Source: Caprella mutica (lineage: Eukaryota > Arthropoda > Malacostraca > Amphipoda > Caprellidae). From it: a stretch of DNA of 64,000 nt. The position numbers were made by a program, and so were the translations under genes. The notes under the pieces are model-generated. The model was given only the letters and a program-made list of their open reading frames with translations, ran no database searches and was not told the DNA's origin. Where the stretch lies: NCBI GenBank assembly GCA_947561585.1, contig CANNZV010002568.1:52331-116330 (forward strand). The letters run 5' to 3'. Below are positions 41,933-54,960 of the stretch, in pieces; position 1 is the stretch's first letter, and each line of letters opens with the position of its first letter.

Positions 41933-43661
41933 TAAGGTGGGCCAAAAAATAAGGGTTTCAGACAAACTTCAGAATCTTCTAATGGAATAGTTATAATAAG
42001 TTGATACGTTATTATAGAACATTGCATGCCAATTTCCAGGCCATTTCTGGATATTTTTGAGTTGCGCTGAAAAATATGAAATTTTGTACAAAATGATATT
42101 TTCCCATTAATTCTGAAATATTCGATTTTGTTTTTTTCTGTGGAATAGGTAAAATTAGTTGACACGTTAGGAAAAAACACATGCAAAATTGCAGATTAAT
42201 TTTTGATACTTTTGAGTTGCCCCGAGCCATTTTATTGTAAAATATATTACTATTACAAAATTTCTCTTAAAATTTAGCCTCTAGAGCAGGGTGGGCACAT
42301 GTTGTGTTTTTTAGTGCCGAAAGAGGGAATCTCAGTGCCAATTTTCTTTTCGTTTTCTAAATTACTGGGGATACTGAGTAATTATATAATGAGGTGGTTG
42401 ATTTAATTGAAGTACGTACATGTACAACGGTAAATATTTTGCGCATAAATATTGGTAGTAGATTTATCATTAGAATTAAAAAGAATTAATAAATGATATA
42501 TAATAATTTTTTGTTCATGTGAAAATAATTCACAATAAAAACTAAAATAACCTATCTTGCATAAGTAACTCATAAATTTACAGGATAAATTACTATGGCT
42601 GCCTAACTTATTAAAAACGGGAATTAAAAATGATTGCATAAATTTTTACCGCAGTGTTTGAATATCCCAAGACAAGCGTATGAAAGATATAAAATTAACT
42701 GTTCTAGATAAAAAGAGACGGTGGTAAATGAATTAAACAACGGCATTATTGTAACAAACAAAAAATACCTTATTAACGGATAAAATTGACTATCAAAGTA
42801 TCAAGGTCATTACAAATATACTGTTCTTCAATTGGTTGACCGTACTCTTCTATATTATCCTTTTATTTTATAGAGCAGTCAGGGCTAAAAATTCTAAATT
42901 TTCTTTGGAAGAAAACAAAGCACTTTTTCCCTGGTGGGCAGTGGGGCCGCGCTGAGGGCCAAAATAGCACTGAGTGCTGCATTTGCCCACCCCTGTAATC
43001 TAGAGCAATCATGTTGTTATTGTGATAAGATAGAAATAAAAATTTATTCTTAAAAGGACTTTGTGAATTGTATTGATTTCATTTTATAAAAGTATTTACC
43101 AATATTTTCGAATGGCAAAAATTTCGAATTTACTCGGATTTCAGCTATTGGATAATAACCCATGTAATTCGCTTTGTCAACTTTTTTGAGTCACCAAGTG
43201 TCCCAAATATTGAAAAGTTTGTCTATTAATCAATAATTAATGTTTTCTTGCAAATAAATTTTCTTATTATGTTCATCATTGAGCTCCAGACCTTTGACAG
43301 TGTGGAGCACTATACACTGACTACAGTCTCCACCAGTGCCTAAATTCGATAATTTGGAAGGGTGGGGGCAACTGTAAACATTGTCGTACGGGTCTGATTT
43401 TCCGGCACAGACCCCAAAATAAGCTCTTCTCAAGCTATGTTCCTATTCTAAATGATAATAAATCAGAGTTTGAGTTTTTTGCCGAAATGTAGTAAAAATC
43501 ACTTAAAATGTTACTTTTCTGAAATTTGAATCACTTGGGGGCAACTGTCAATCACGTCACAATTCACTCAAATTTCAGTACACGTACCTTTACTTGTCAT
43601 ATCAACTTTATATCACTATTCTATGAGTAATATCCTAAAAGTTATTTTTTGGCCCACCCTA
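41933..43661. mobile_element. hAT-like element, TIR GGGTGGGCCAAAAAA, copy 2
   Basis: It is flanked by the perfect 8-bp duplication ATCTATAT (41925-41932, 43662-43669). The ends are TAAGGTGGGCCAAAAAA and TTTTTTGGCCCACCCTA. Most of its length aligns with 26389-27431. The extra length is a nested insertion at 42297-42995. Confidence 0.92.
42297..42995. mobile_element. hAT-like element, TIR CAGGGGTGGGCAAATG type
   Basis: It starts CAGGGTGGGCACATG and ends CATTTGCCCACCCCTG, a classic hAT-type terminus. The flanks share TCTAGAG (two extra bases on the right). The other copy of the host (26750-26765) shows the uninterrupted sequence CTAGAGCAATCATG. Confidence 0.85.
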
Positions 43662-43782
43662 ATCTATATATTCAACTTTGAGGTTCAATCGCCATTTTCG
43701 CTTTTCTTTCACACGAAACCCTTATAAGATGACTTTAAACTTCTCTATATTAACATGCAAATAGAGGATTTATGAGCCTCTG

Positions 43783-43814
43783 TGACGTCAAAATGTGTTG
43801 TATCGGTGACGTCA
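43783..43814. promoter_or_regulatory. Two TGACGTCA palindromes
   Basis: Perfect CRE-type octamers lie at 43783-43790 and 43807-43814. No adjacent gene was recognised, so any regulatory role is speculative. Confidence 0.25.
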
Positions 43815-43884
43815 TATTATTGTGTCGTCTACTAGTTACTATACCCTTTGTGTTCCTGTACCCTGATCACAAAAAACTTTATGA

Positions 43885-46800
43885 AAAGTTTTTGCTCTAT
43901 TTAGAAGCTGTAATGCAGTCAGAATTTCTGTTGAATCCCATGCAGTGTAATGTGATTGGAAGAATTATGTAGGCGGAGCTAAAATGAATCAGAACTTGCC
44001 CTCAAATGCGCTTATGGAAAGTTTTTGCTGTTTATTGAGACTGTAATGTAATGTGATTAGAGGAATTATGAAGGCGAAGGAACAAAGTTTCCTAAATATA
44101 TTTAATAACTTCATGTGCAAATTCAAACGAGTTATTTTTTATTTTACTTAACAAATCGTAAACCATTACTTCATATTATCAATGAATATCTTTGATTGTG
44201 TTAGAAACAGTCTCAAAAACTCTACCCTCGTCTCTTCCCTGCTCAGGTCTCTTTACCTGCTTCAGGTAATACCTTTGGGTGGTTACATGTTAGGGTGGTG
44301 GTGAACTTGCAAAGATTAGGATTGTATTTGACTATTTTCTGTATATAAACTATGAATATTTATGAATATCTGAATTTTTTCCAGGTTTTAATTTTAATGT
44401 GAGAAATGGGTTTTGGATTTTAGTTACTAAATTCGACCTTTGATACACAAGTAACAAAAGCCACCGCCAGAGGTCACACTGAGTCTCGGTAGTGAAGACA
44501 AATAAAAATGTTACCTCTTTTGCATTCACAGCAGAGGCAACAAGTGCTTATTTTTAACGGTAGGTAAAAAGTGACCTTTTTTGTGACAATGCACCGCGCA
44601 TTCATCTGCAATCACACACTTTGTATTCCTATGGTGCAAATATTTAAAATTGAAGAACAATATGACTATAACCTTTTGATGTTTGAAAAAAGCACAATTT
44701 CATGTAATTATTTTTTATTTTCAAAAAAAATCAATATCATGGATATCTTAACCTTATTATACAGTTGGTGATTGTTTTCAAATATTCTGTACACTATTTT
44801 TCTCTTCTTTTTCTGTAATTGGTTAGAATTATTTTTCTTTTCAAAATTCTTCTAATAATATCAGAAGTGAATATACAAAGAATGTTCCGAAACCAATTCC
44901 TCTCTTTCTCTTTTATTTTCGCTTCAATGAATTTCCATCCGATTAATGATTAATATTGGTAACTGTTTTCTATTCAATGGAAATAAAAATATCGCGTCAG
45001 AACGAGAATCTAATTGTGACGAAAAAATATACCTGTTCGTACGTAAATATATTAATTTACTTCATTGCAACTGATGACATAGTCCGTGAAATTTGTGAAT
45101 TATTCCTGTTTAATTTATCAAAGAAATAGTCCATATTATTAACATCATGTAATTTGAATATATTTTATTGTAAAACTAGATAAATTATTTAGCAAGAAGT
45201 TACATATATTTATGGACACAAAATATTTGTTGTAAAATTTACCTATAACATCCAATAGTATTTTTTATAGCAAAATTAGACTCAAATTTGGCATTTCTCA
45301 AAAATCAAAAATATTTTTTTATATCTAAATTATCTTTCAATTCCTCCAAATAATTTCACCAACCTCCTCTTTTCAACATTCTGATTGCAATGACTTATTT
45401 TAAAAAAATATATAAAGAGTTGTGAGATCCTACTGTCAGACTCCGCCTACTCTCCAGTCAGCCAATCACAGACTAATATTCGAAGTTCATGCAACTCTCT
45501 TTGAAAACTTGAGTGCATTTTCACTGCATAGAACTGCAAAAAGATTTCAAAGATCGTTTGTGTTCGGTGGAGATGCATTGGAGGTTCTTTTTGCTGTCTG
45601 TGTTTAAAGTGAGACAGCAGAGACTGAGACAGTGAGGCACTGGATTGTTGTGTGGAGCCTCTCTTCGGTAATTTCAATTTTAATTGATTTGAATAAAAGT
45701 TGGATTGAAGAATGTGATGAATGTTGATTCTTGAATGATAGCCTGTCTGTAAGTTTTCATATAACTCTAAATTATCATTGAAATAAACTGAATGTGAATA
45801 TATGTAATACTGCATATATTATTCCTTATATTTTCAATTTTGTGGTTAGGGAAAATATGTAATATTATTATCATGTATGATTTTTTTGAAGTTAATAGAA
45901 AGATATTGAATAATTTACATTACTTTACTGAACTATATTCTTCAGTTCCTTGTAAATATTTTTATTAACGAACAGACGACGTTATCATCATAGGATAATT
46001 GGGTTACTTTTCAATCTTCTTATAAACTCCACTACAATTTATCTCAGAGTAAAATATTCCTGATTTTGTAGTTAATCAAAGTAAATAGGTAGGTGAAATG
46101 TGACTATTACTATTAGAGTACATTGCAAATATTGTGATAATGTTTAATAAATAACTATTGAACATTAAAATAAGTTATTCAAACAAGCTATATTAGAAGT
46201 GTTCTTTAGATGTGAGCATAAGGCATGAACTGCATAACAGTAATTTTGTTCTGTTAAATATCAAATTAATAATAGTCAAATTTGTTAATTTGTATGGATA
46301 ACTTTCAAAAATTTCATTAATTTTTATAACTATGAAAATTGTTAAATTTGAGGCTAGAAAATAAACAGAATCAATTTTCGAATTCCAACATCCTAATTTT
46401 TAAATCTTCTAGAGGAATATCACTGAATCATCCGTAACTGCCAATAGATCAATTCCAAATGTAAGAATGGCCTCAATTCAGGATGTGCAGATTTCATGTA
46501 GCTAATTGAGATTGTTGACTGCTGCATGCAAAACGAACCTTCGGCAGCTTTTTATAATACAATATTTTCCGCAGAGTATATTTAGGTAACTTGTTCAATA
46601 ACCCATTAACAGATTCACTCCATTATGTGTTAACATTTACAGAACACACACCATTCATTCTATTGTTGTCCCATTGATAAATTGGGAAAGTGGAAAGGAA
46701 TGATAAAAAAAATAAACTTTGCACTCAATTTAATTACACGTTTGAGGTGTCAGCAATAATTTGACCTCTTATCTATCAGCGACCAGAATTAGCAGAAAAA

Positions 46801-48880
46801 AAGTAATAAAAATTATGGGTAATCTTTCACTGAAGTTGCCCTAAACACTGTGGCAATAAAATAAACCTCAAGGCATATCTAACGAATAAATGCAATTATT
46901 GAAATCTTTTTGCAGTTCTATGCAGTGAAAATGCACTCAAGTTTTCAAAGAGAGTTGAGTGCAGTTCGAATACTATAGTCCGTGATTGGCTGACTGGAAA
47001 GTAGGCGGAGTCTGGCAGTCGAGACCTCACAAACTATCATGAAATATATTTTTATAATAAGTTTGACAGGCATCTGAGGGTTGAAATTGGGATATAGTTT
47101 AACAGGTAATTTGCTGCAGTGTATTTTTTATTGGTAAAAGGGAAACTATTTATATTAGTTAACTGAGTTAACTTGAATATTCAGTTGAAGTTCACCTACA
47201 AATGTAGCGGTTTGCATTCTATCAGTTTTTGCATCACAATTAGATTCTCGTTCTGTTGAAGTATTTTTATTTCAGCTGAATAGGAAGTGGTTGCCAATTG
47301 CAGTAAAAAGTAAGGAAATCAGAGGGAGATTTATTGAAGGGAGAAGGAAGGGAAAATTGACTGTGAATGTAATTATGAAGAAATAGATGTTCTTTGTACT
47401 GATGATCTTTCATTTTTCTTTTCATAAAATAAACTGACAGTATTATTTGGTTTGAGATTTTAGTCTCTTTACTATTTGTCATGTTACATATGTTAGAAAA
47501 GTATATACTAATAAAATAATGTATGATTCTTCTAAAGAAACTATCCTCACTTATGTGACCTAATGTTAAAAATATGATATTGATTTTCTTTTTAAAACTA
47601 TTTTTTTTAATTTAAGATGATATGCAATAATTATATGTCAAATCATCATTGATAAATTCAACCCAAGTGATGCATTGAAATAGAAATCCACTAAAAATTC
47701 CGTTCCGTCAGTTGCAAATATTTATTTATTTATTGCATAGGATATTTTCTACCATTTATTTTACAAAAAAATATCGCATAATTTGGTATACATGATACTG
47801 CATTTTGATCGGTAGCTTTGGAACTTTTCAAAACTATTATTGCTTTAGAAAAGTTTGTATCCTGAAGAAGTAAACGAGCATAAGAAGATTCAACAAAAAA
47901 GAAGATGTTGTCAGACGAACAGAAGATGTTCACCGTGCGAGTTTTTGGGCGAAACCCGTCGCCAAAATTGATATTGTTATGTATTAATTTTAAAACATAT
48001 TAATTACATTACACTTAAATAATGATGTGTAATAATTATATACTAAATGTAGGATTCATCATAATGATATAAACCCAACATTCTGTTCAGGCAGTGGCAA
48101 ATATTTAGACCATTGAATGCATAGTGTCCGATAACAGATTTTTACGCTGCATCTTTGGATGAATGCGCGGTGCATTGTCACAAAAAAGGTCACTTTTTAC
48201 CTACAGTTAAAAATAAGCACTTGTTGCCTCTGCTGTGAATGCAAAAGAGGTAACATTTTTATTTGTCTTCTCTACCGAGACTCAGTGTGACCTCTGGTGG
48301 CGGCTTTTGTTACTTCAGGTACTGAATAGATTAATATTGAGGAGAGGAAAATATTTTCTGAAAAATGTTGTGCAATACAAATTACATGCATCGGAGAAAT
48401 ATTCTAATCTAAGGATAATCGTAACAAAAATATTTTATTACTACACATTGGCACATAATCATGTTCAGCTTTATAACCAAATATATGATCATTTCCACGG
48501 CATTCGAACCATCTAGTGACTAGTCACTGGGTGACTAGTGTATCACCCACAGCAGGTAGAAACAGTAGGTAGTATATGGGCAGAGTTTTTTTGAGTATAA
48601 CCAACACACTCACAGATATTCATTACTAATGTGTAAAAATATTGTAATTTTTCTTGATTTTTGGGGTATCAATAAAAATAAAATTTGAAATGTAGAAGAG
48701 GAATGTGAAGTTCATTCTGGTTGGTGTAAAATGACTTACTATGCGAAGAAGATTTTAGCTCCGCCTTCACAATTCCTCCAATCACATTACGCTGCATTGG
48801 GTTCGATATAAATTTTGACTGCATTACTGACTCAAAATAAAGAAACAACTTTTCCAGATGTGCATTTGGACCTTACCTTT
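43885..48880. mobile_element. Long-TIR element, copy A
   Basis: The left arm (about 43885-44625) and right arm (about 48135-48880) are inverted copies. The outer unit contains CAAATGCGC...GGAAAGTTTTTGCTGT and a GTAATGTGATTGGAAGAATT block, repeated about twice at the left end. The inner unit is a 170-bp module around GTCACTTTTTACCTAC and CTTGTTGCCTCTGCTGTGAA. The interior has two inverted copies of a CAGACTCCGCCTACT module (45425-45620, 46905-47035) and a CCATTAACAGATT module (46602-46720). No transposase was seen. Exact ends and TSD unresolved. Confidence 0.6.
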
Positions 48881-48910
48881 CCTTTAATTTATTTTCACAG
48901 TAATGTCATT

Positions 48911-48931
48911 GTTCTCTCTCTCTCTCTCTCT
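48911..48931 (+). repeat. CT dinucleotide microsatellite
   Basis: About ten uninterrupted CT units. Confidence 0.9.
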
Positions 48932-48999
48932 TAGTAGAACAAAAATTTCTATTTAGTTTCATTTTTATAAAGAAAAAACTGTAATTTTTTTTATATAAT

Positions 49000-49990
49000 A
49001 AATATATTTCTGTTTCTATTTTCAAAAGATCCTAAGATCTCCTGACTTTCTTCAAACCTAATCAATAATTATTTTCTTTGAATTAATAATTTCTGTCTTC
49101 ATTTCATCGCATGACTAAGGACTCATAATTGACTAAATCTATCAATTGGTGATAAAGACTAAGTCACATAAAAATGAAGGGAAATGAAAGTTTGCACTGT
49201 TGAAATAAGAGTAGTTTCTGAATTTATATTTGTATAAACTAATTCAAATCATCACTACTTCAATTATATTTAGCAATCAAATAAATTAATTGTTTAAAAA
49301 GTGACCCGTTACTGGTCTTGTGTCTAGTCTTCACGCATTTCATCTCATCAATAATTGGTGAATAGTTTTGGTTTCTCTTTCTATGCACATGACTTGCTAC
49401 GCTAACCAGACTCAGTGGAGAGATTGGCAATGGTAAAACAGACGTGTTCGTATCGTGTATGACGTCTGTTACAATTTTTTGAACCTTGACACTTTTCAAT
49501 TTCTTTAATTAAATACTTATCTCAACAGTTTTCAACAATAATTGAGTTATTCTTCAGAAGATTGGATAAATGTATTTGCTTACAGTTTTCAAACAGAATT
49601 TTTGGAAAAGGAAACCAGGAAATTCATAATTTTTACATCTAAGTATAAGTTGTTTGTATAATATCACATTATGTTCAATAATTAGCGTTCACAACAAATT
49701 ATGGTTATTAAAGATTTATAGTTTATAAAATGAAAACTTCATATCTGATTTATCAATCAAAAGGAGTTATAAGATAAAAATAATAATCATTGAACCACTT
49801 GTTTTTTCTGTATTAGTAGTCTCTAATGCAAATTGAATTTCTATTGAATCCCATGAAGTGTAATATTACTAATATATGATTAGAGAAACTATGATTGAGG
49901 AGATTAAATAGATCTGACCTTTCACTGCTCTTCTCGAAAAGTTTTTGCTGTATTTTGAATCTGTAAAGCAGTTGGAATTTCTATTGAAAA
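49000..49990. other. Gene-free AT-rich stretch with element ends
   Basis: No coding signal was seen in most of it. At about 49840-49990 lie two diverged copies of the outer unit of the long-TIR family (TTTCTATTGAATCCCATGAA; GAAAAGTTTTTGCTGTATTT). Confidence 0.5.
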
Positions 49991-49999
49991 TCAGCAATA

Positions 50000-52095
50000 A
50001 AAGAAAGAAGTGAAGAGAGCTAATTTAAGAAGTCTCAATGAAGAAATGTCTGGACAGACAACATATGATTTTGCAAGAGGGCATGCATCCACAGTCATCG
50101 TTGTTGTTTTCACCATGTCCTCCAGCAGCGCCCATAATGTCCTCCAAACATCGTTCCTTCTCCTACACTCCTTCAGATCCAGACATCACATCCACAGGTG
50201 CTTTCTTCTCTACTCATCTCTACAAAATCTGCATTCAACCTTCGCCTTTATTCCCACCAACTTTCTGCTCTACCACAGTGCAGGTTGGTGTCTTGTCCGG
50301 AATCTGGCCAAGTCAACCCTCTCTACCCTCGTTAGGTTTTCCTCTTTTCTCTCCCACACTTGACATACTCCTACTGGTGTAGGAGAATGCAAAGGAATTT
50401 ACTTTCAGTAAGTTGCACTCCTCAACCATTTGCCTATAACTGCTTCCTCCATGCTCCCATCCAGCTTCACTTGTCAGTTCGTTTCGATGCAGACCACTAT
50501 GCCTCGGCATCCACACCACTTGCACCTCTCTTCTGTTCTCCTCCAACCCCTACAGCTTCTCCATTATCTGCCTCAACTCAACCTCTTCTGTATTTCGTCT
50601 CCCTGTAGCGCCACAGCCATTCTACTCCATAACTCCTCCTCCAGCGTATTCCCACATACTCCGTTACATCGCTGTGTATATCTTCCTGGCGTCATTATTC
50701 CTCAATTCCCAGCTTAATCCTCTCACCCTGCTCACTATAGTCCATCCTTCTCCTCATCTTCTATGTCGCCTCCTCCACGTGCCTGCTACACGTCCCTATC
50801 TCTCTTGAGAGGGACCTCATGTGACCAACCTAACTTAGATGAGCCCGTAGAGTACCTACAGGCAGATGCTGCACCTGTGTGTGCTGAGCTCTACCCCCCA
50901 CCTCTTACTCCACTATACCTCCTTATCTATCTGCATTATTTCCACCACACGCTCTTTACTTTTGTCATGCATGCATCACCAGATCGTATACAAACCTCTG
51001 ACGATGCTTTCCCTTTCAAAATTCCCGAACAGATCATTAATGAAGATCCGGAACAATATTGAGGAGAGAACCGCTTCTTTTGGGAGTCCTCCCTTTTGGA
51101 TGGTCGTTCCATTCCTTCGTCCATCAAACGTTTATATCCGGAATCTCTGCCTCCTGCATCTTCACACCAATCATCCTCTCAACACCATATTGTAAGCATT
51201 GCAGAAATTGAAGAGAGTTACAATGGTTCTCTTTCTTCATTGGTTTCATCTAGAAACCGCCGCCGATAGGCTGCAACTTTCAGAAATATTAATCGAACGT
51301 CCCTTTCCTTCCTTTGAAACCAATCTAGGCCTTTCGAAAAAAACCCTCTTTCCGATCAGGGCACCCATCTTTTACAATATCAGTCCCTGCATCATCTTAC
51401 CGATGTCCGAAATGAGGAAAATAGTCCGATAGCTACTCAGCTGGCCTACTGGTATACCTAGTTTTCTAATTAATATCACCATATCCATTCTTGGGGCACA
51501 CATTATTCCTCATAACTGTGGATCTCTCATCCTTCTTATTTCTCCCTCCCAGGGCCTTCACCACTTCTCATTTTCCTCAGCTTCTCTCTCCAAATTCTTT
51601 TCTTTGCTTCTCTTATTAGTTCATTCAAACTAATGCACTTTTAAATCCATTTATCTCTGTTCTCTGTGAAGCTTCTCCGCAGTCTTTTTATTCTCTCTCT
51701 CTCCTCTCACTCTTAGTCTCCGCTGACATCCACAGCACGTACCCTTCTTTAATCAGTCGCGTTGGAGTCGTCTTATCTGCTTCATCCCTAATGGTCTTCA
51801 CCCTCCTTGTACTTCTTCACGACTTCTATTACCCCCGTATGCTTTTATTCCTTTTTTCTTTACTGCTCTAAGTCTGTTTTGTTCACTTTAATCATCTTCG
51901 TCGTCTTATTTTGCTTCAGTATCATCTTCCTCCATTTCACTAAGGTGGGAAGCTGGTTAGACTTGAGGTCATTAATCACCTTCTAATCACAATCTTCCCC
52001 TTTTCCCGTCTTTAACACTATCATGTCCTGAATTGTGCTAGCTAAGTCTCTTGCACCATCGCAACATCCACCTTCTACTGCGCCATCAGCTCTCT
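50000..52095 (-). pseudogene. Decayed LINE: endonuclease, RT and RNase H
   Basis: Minus-strand reading, with frameshifts throughout. At the 5' side (52095-52040) is ELMAQ-KVDVAMVQET, an endonuclease N-terminus. The RT signature PKEAVLSSILFRIFINDLFG lies near 51000-51080, followed by a damaged YADD region. RNase H is at 50313-50546 (VQVVWMPRHSGLHRNELTSE). The presence of RNase H suggests an I- or R1-type element. It is separated from its own 5' part (54471-54950) by a DNA transposon. Confidence 0.75.
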
Positions 52096-54470
52096 AAGGC
52101 CCCTTTCACACGAGTCACTCAGTGTCAGTCACTGGTGACGGTCACCAGCAGGGTTGCCAGATGAAATAAATATAATCCTTTGAAATTTACTCAAAAAATC
52201 CTTGGAATTGCAATATTTTCCTTGGAATTTTTTATTTTTATGAACTATCAAAGTAAATAAAGGTATTCACAAAAAAGCTTATTAAATAATAATATTTGGG
52301 CCGTTATATCAACAAATTATTTAAATAATAACAAATACTTGAAGCGAGACTTTTTGTTACTATGAATTGTTGGTCCAAGAATGAACAGAACTGACTAAAT
52401 AATTAGGTGAATAGAATGTATTCATCTGTGAAATATGTGAGAATTGTGTACACAACTATGATATATAATGATTTTAATACCTATATTAGGACTTTTATAT
52501 ACAAAATATATGTATTTCAAGTACTTTCTACGAAATACTTGGAATATTAAGTGAATTAGCTTAAAATCCTTAAAATCTTTAAAGGCATGTGAAATCCTTT
52601 GAATTCCAAGGAATTCCTTGGAATATGGCAACGCTGGTCACCAGTTACCCGCCATCATTTACTGTGCATATACCCGCAAAAGTGACATAGCCTTTCATAC
52701 GAAGTCACTTCTGTTGCCCGGTTGCGCAACTGCATTTTGCAGTGATGCGTCGGGTAACTAGTGACCGTCACTTAAAGTTGCCACACCGACTGTGGGGTAC
52801 AATATTAATAGTAGCTTTCATACGGAGTCACTCAGTGACGCAACTTTTTGTGAGCTAAACCCGCTGTCTGCAGTATTCAAATGATTTTCCTCTTTATTTG
52901 TGGTCTGGAAGAAATTTTAGAATTCAAAATTATCAGCACATAGCTAGATAAATTATTTTAAAGTGTATGATGTATATATTTGTCTATTATTTATGTTAAA
53001 TGAAGATGAGTCGAAGTATCGGAATTGGTATCGGTATTTTTTCTCATATCGGTGTTGGTAAAAAAGTATCGATACCAATAGTATTTTCAATTTCTTGAAC
53101 ATAATTTATTTAAACAATATCTATTCTAATAGTAACTATAAATTAGAGATAACATTATTTAGTAAGTATCGACATCAGTCAAAATCTGGGTATCGGTATT
53201 TGTGAAAAGGGGCAACGACAAAAGCCCTAGCGACAAAATCCCACACGACTAAAGCCCACACCGACATAAGCTCATACCGACAAAAGCCCACACCGACAAA
53301 AGCCCACACTGACAAAAGCCCACACTGAGGATAACAAAATTAGTATTCCTGCAATATAAATAATCCATATTTATAAAGTTGGACGAATAAAAATTTAACA
53401 CTTTTCTTTCTACGGAATCATTGTAAATTTGTATTATGCACCAAATTAGGGCGCTGCTATCGCAGAACTTAATTTTAAAACACCCAAATTTATGAACTAA
53501 AATTTTAGTTTATACTACTGGAACATTTAGTCAGACGTCAGGTAACCAGCAGACGTCTTGTTCAGTTGTCATGTATAGGATTACTGATCGAAAGGTCATA
53601 CATCAGCCTCTGAAGACTTTGCTAGCTATAGTCTTAGATTATATAGCCAAACTTTTCGTAAATACTTTATTTGGCTAAAAATATGTATGCCCGTTATACA
53701 TGTGTAATTAGTCAATTTGTATGGTTGTTGATGTCCTGAATACAGATTTTATTCTAATTTTCCATCAAATCGTGGAGCAACAGTTAGCATATAACTGTAA
53801 AATAACCGAAATATTTTGTTGTTCCTTATTTGTATATTGTATTTAACTTGTTCCAGGAAAGCAACGATAGCCTACAATTTATTTATATTTACTCGCAGTT
53901 TCCATCGTCTAGTGTTTTAAAATTAAGTTCTGCAATATATAAATTTACAATGATTAAACTATTATCTTCCTTTGTTCCAACTTTACATAGATGGATTTTT
54001 TATATTGCAGGAATACTAACTTTATTTTCGTCAGTGTGGGCTTTTGTCGGTGTGGGCTTTTGTCTGTGTGGGCTTTTGTCGGTGTGGGATTTTGTCGGTG
54101 TGGGCTTTTGTCGGTATGGGCTTTTTTCGGTATGGGCTTTTGTCGGTGTGGGCTTTTGTCGGTGTGGGCTTTGGTCGTGTGGGCTTTTGACGCCAGGGAT
54201 TTTGTCGTGTGGGCTTTTGTCACCCTGTCTTGTGAAAATTTCGGTATCATCCCATCTCTAATTAACATCTCATGCGTTTGCAATTTTTTTTCGAGAGAGC
54301 GTCTCTTCCTTCTTGAGCAGTAAAGCCAATAGAAGTAACTCCTAAAATGATGAAGGTATTCTTTAGATTGAGTGTTTTCTATCATGGTTGTTTGTAGTGC
54401 AGTGACGGTCATTAGTTCCCGTGTATTTCACACGAGTGAAACTCAGTGACTCGTGTGAAAGGGGCCTTAG
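52096..54470. mobile_element. Harbinger-like TIR element splitting the LINE
   Basis: Its ends are AAGGCCCCTTTCACACGAG and the inverse CTCGTGTGAAAGGGGCCTT. Internal GTCACTGGTGACGGTCACC and GCGCAACTGCATTTTGC blocks are typical of such non-autonomous elements. It hosts a foldback at 53209-54229. The TSD is ambiguous (CTAA/TTAG at the edges). No transposase was seen. Confidence 0.75.
53209..54229. mobile_element. Foldback element with 16-bp subterminal repeats
   Basis: It is flanked by the perfect 9-bp direct repeat TTGTGAAAA (53200-53208, 54230-54238). The left arm carries about seven units of GACAAAAGCCCACACC; the right arm carries the inverse (GGTGTGGGCTTTTGTC), continuing into a second matching block (ATTCCTGCAATATAAA against TTTATATTGCAGGAAT). 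The middle is unique and non-coding. A 9-bp TSD fits MULE-type mobilisation; hAT or foldback elements of the P type are alternatives. Confidence 0.88.
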
Positions 54471-54960
54471 CTATCTTGCTGGCCAGGTGGTCGCAATTCC
54501 AATGCAAGTCTCTTCGATCATCCCTACACCTGCTCTCAATGATTCAACTTCTCCTTGCAATACCTGCACTTCCAAGTGTTTCTCCTCACTTCTATCTCTT
54601 TCCTCATCAACCCTGTGCTTTTCTGATGGTAGAAGACTAGAAGTTTCTGTATATCTAAAAATGCAATGCCTTCCTCCTCTAGCGATGGTACGCCGACAAT
54701 CTGAACATTTCTTCTTCTCTTCCGTCTGCTCCCTCCTACTCTATCTCCCGTGCTTACTCCCCACCTCCTGCATCGTTCCTCTGTTACCTTCTCAGGCTCC
54801 TGTACGCCCTGTGACTGTGAACGCCCCAGTCAAGGTTTTGATTTGGTCCAACTAGAAGATTTTCATGTTCATTCCCGCGGCACTGGGGGACTTGTCTGTA
54901 ATGTTGAGTGCTATTTGAGATGCCAGAAGCCTGCTTCTGTCACGGTATGACCTTTTGTTA
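54471..54960 (-). pseudogene. LINE 5' part (gag-like) cut off by the Harbinger-like element
   Basis: The minus strand shows degraded coding with a charged, coiled-coil-like stretch (EEKHLEVQVLQGEVESLRAG) leading into the LINE endonuclease once the 52096-54470 element is removed. Frames are broken. Confidence 0.55.

Noticed and set aside
50010..51432. Plus-strand Ser/Pro/His-rich frames
   Set aside because: They are antisense to the LINE RT and RNase H remnant on the minus strand.
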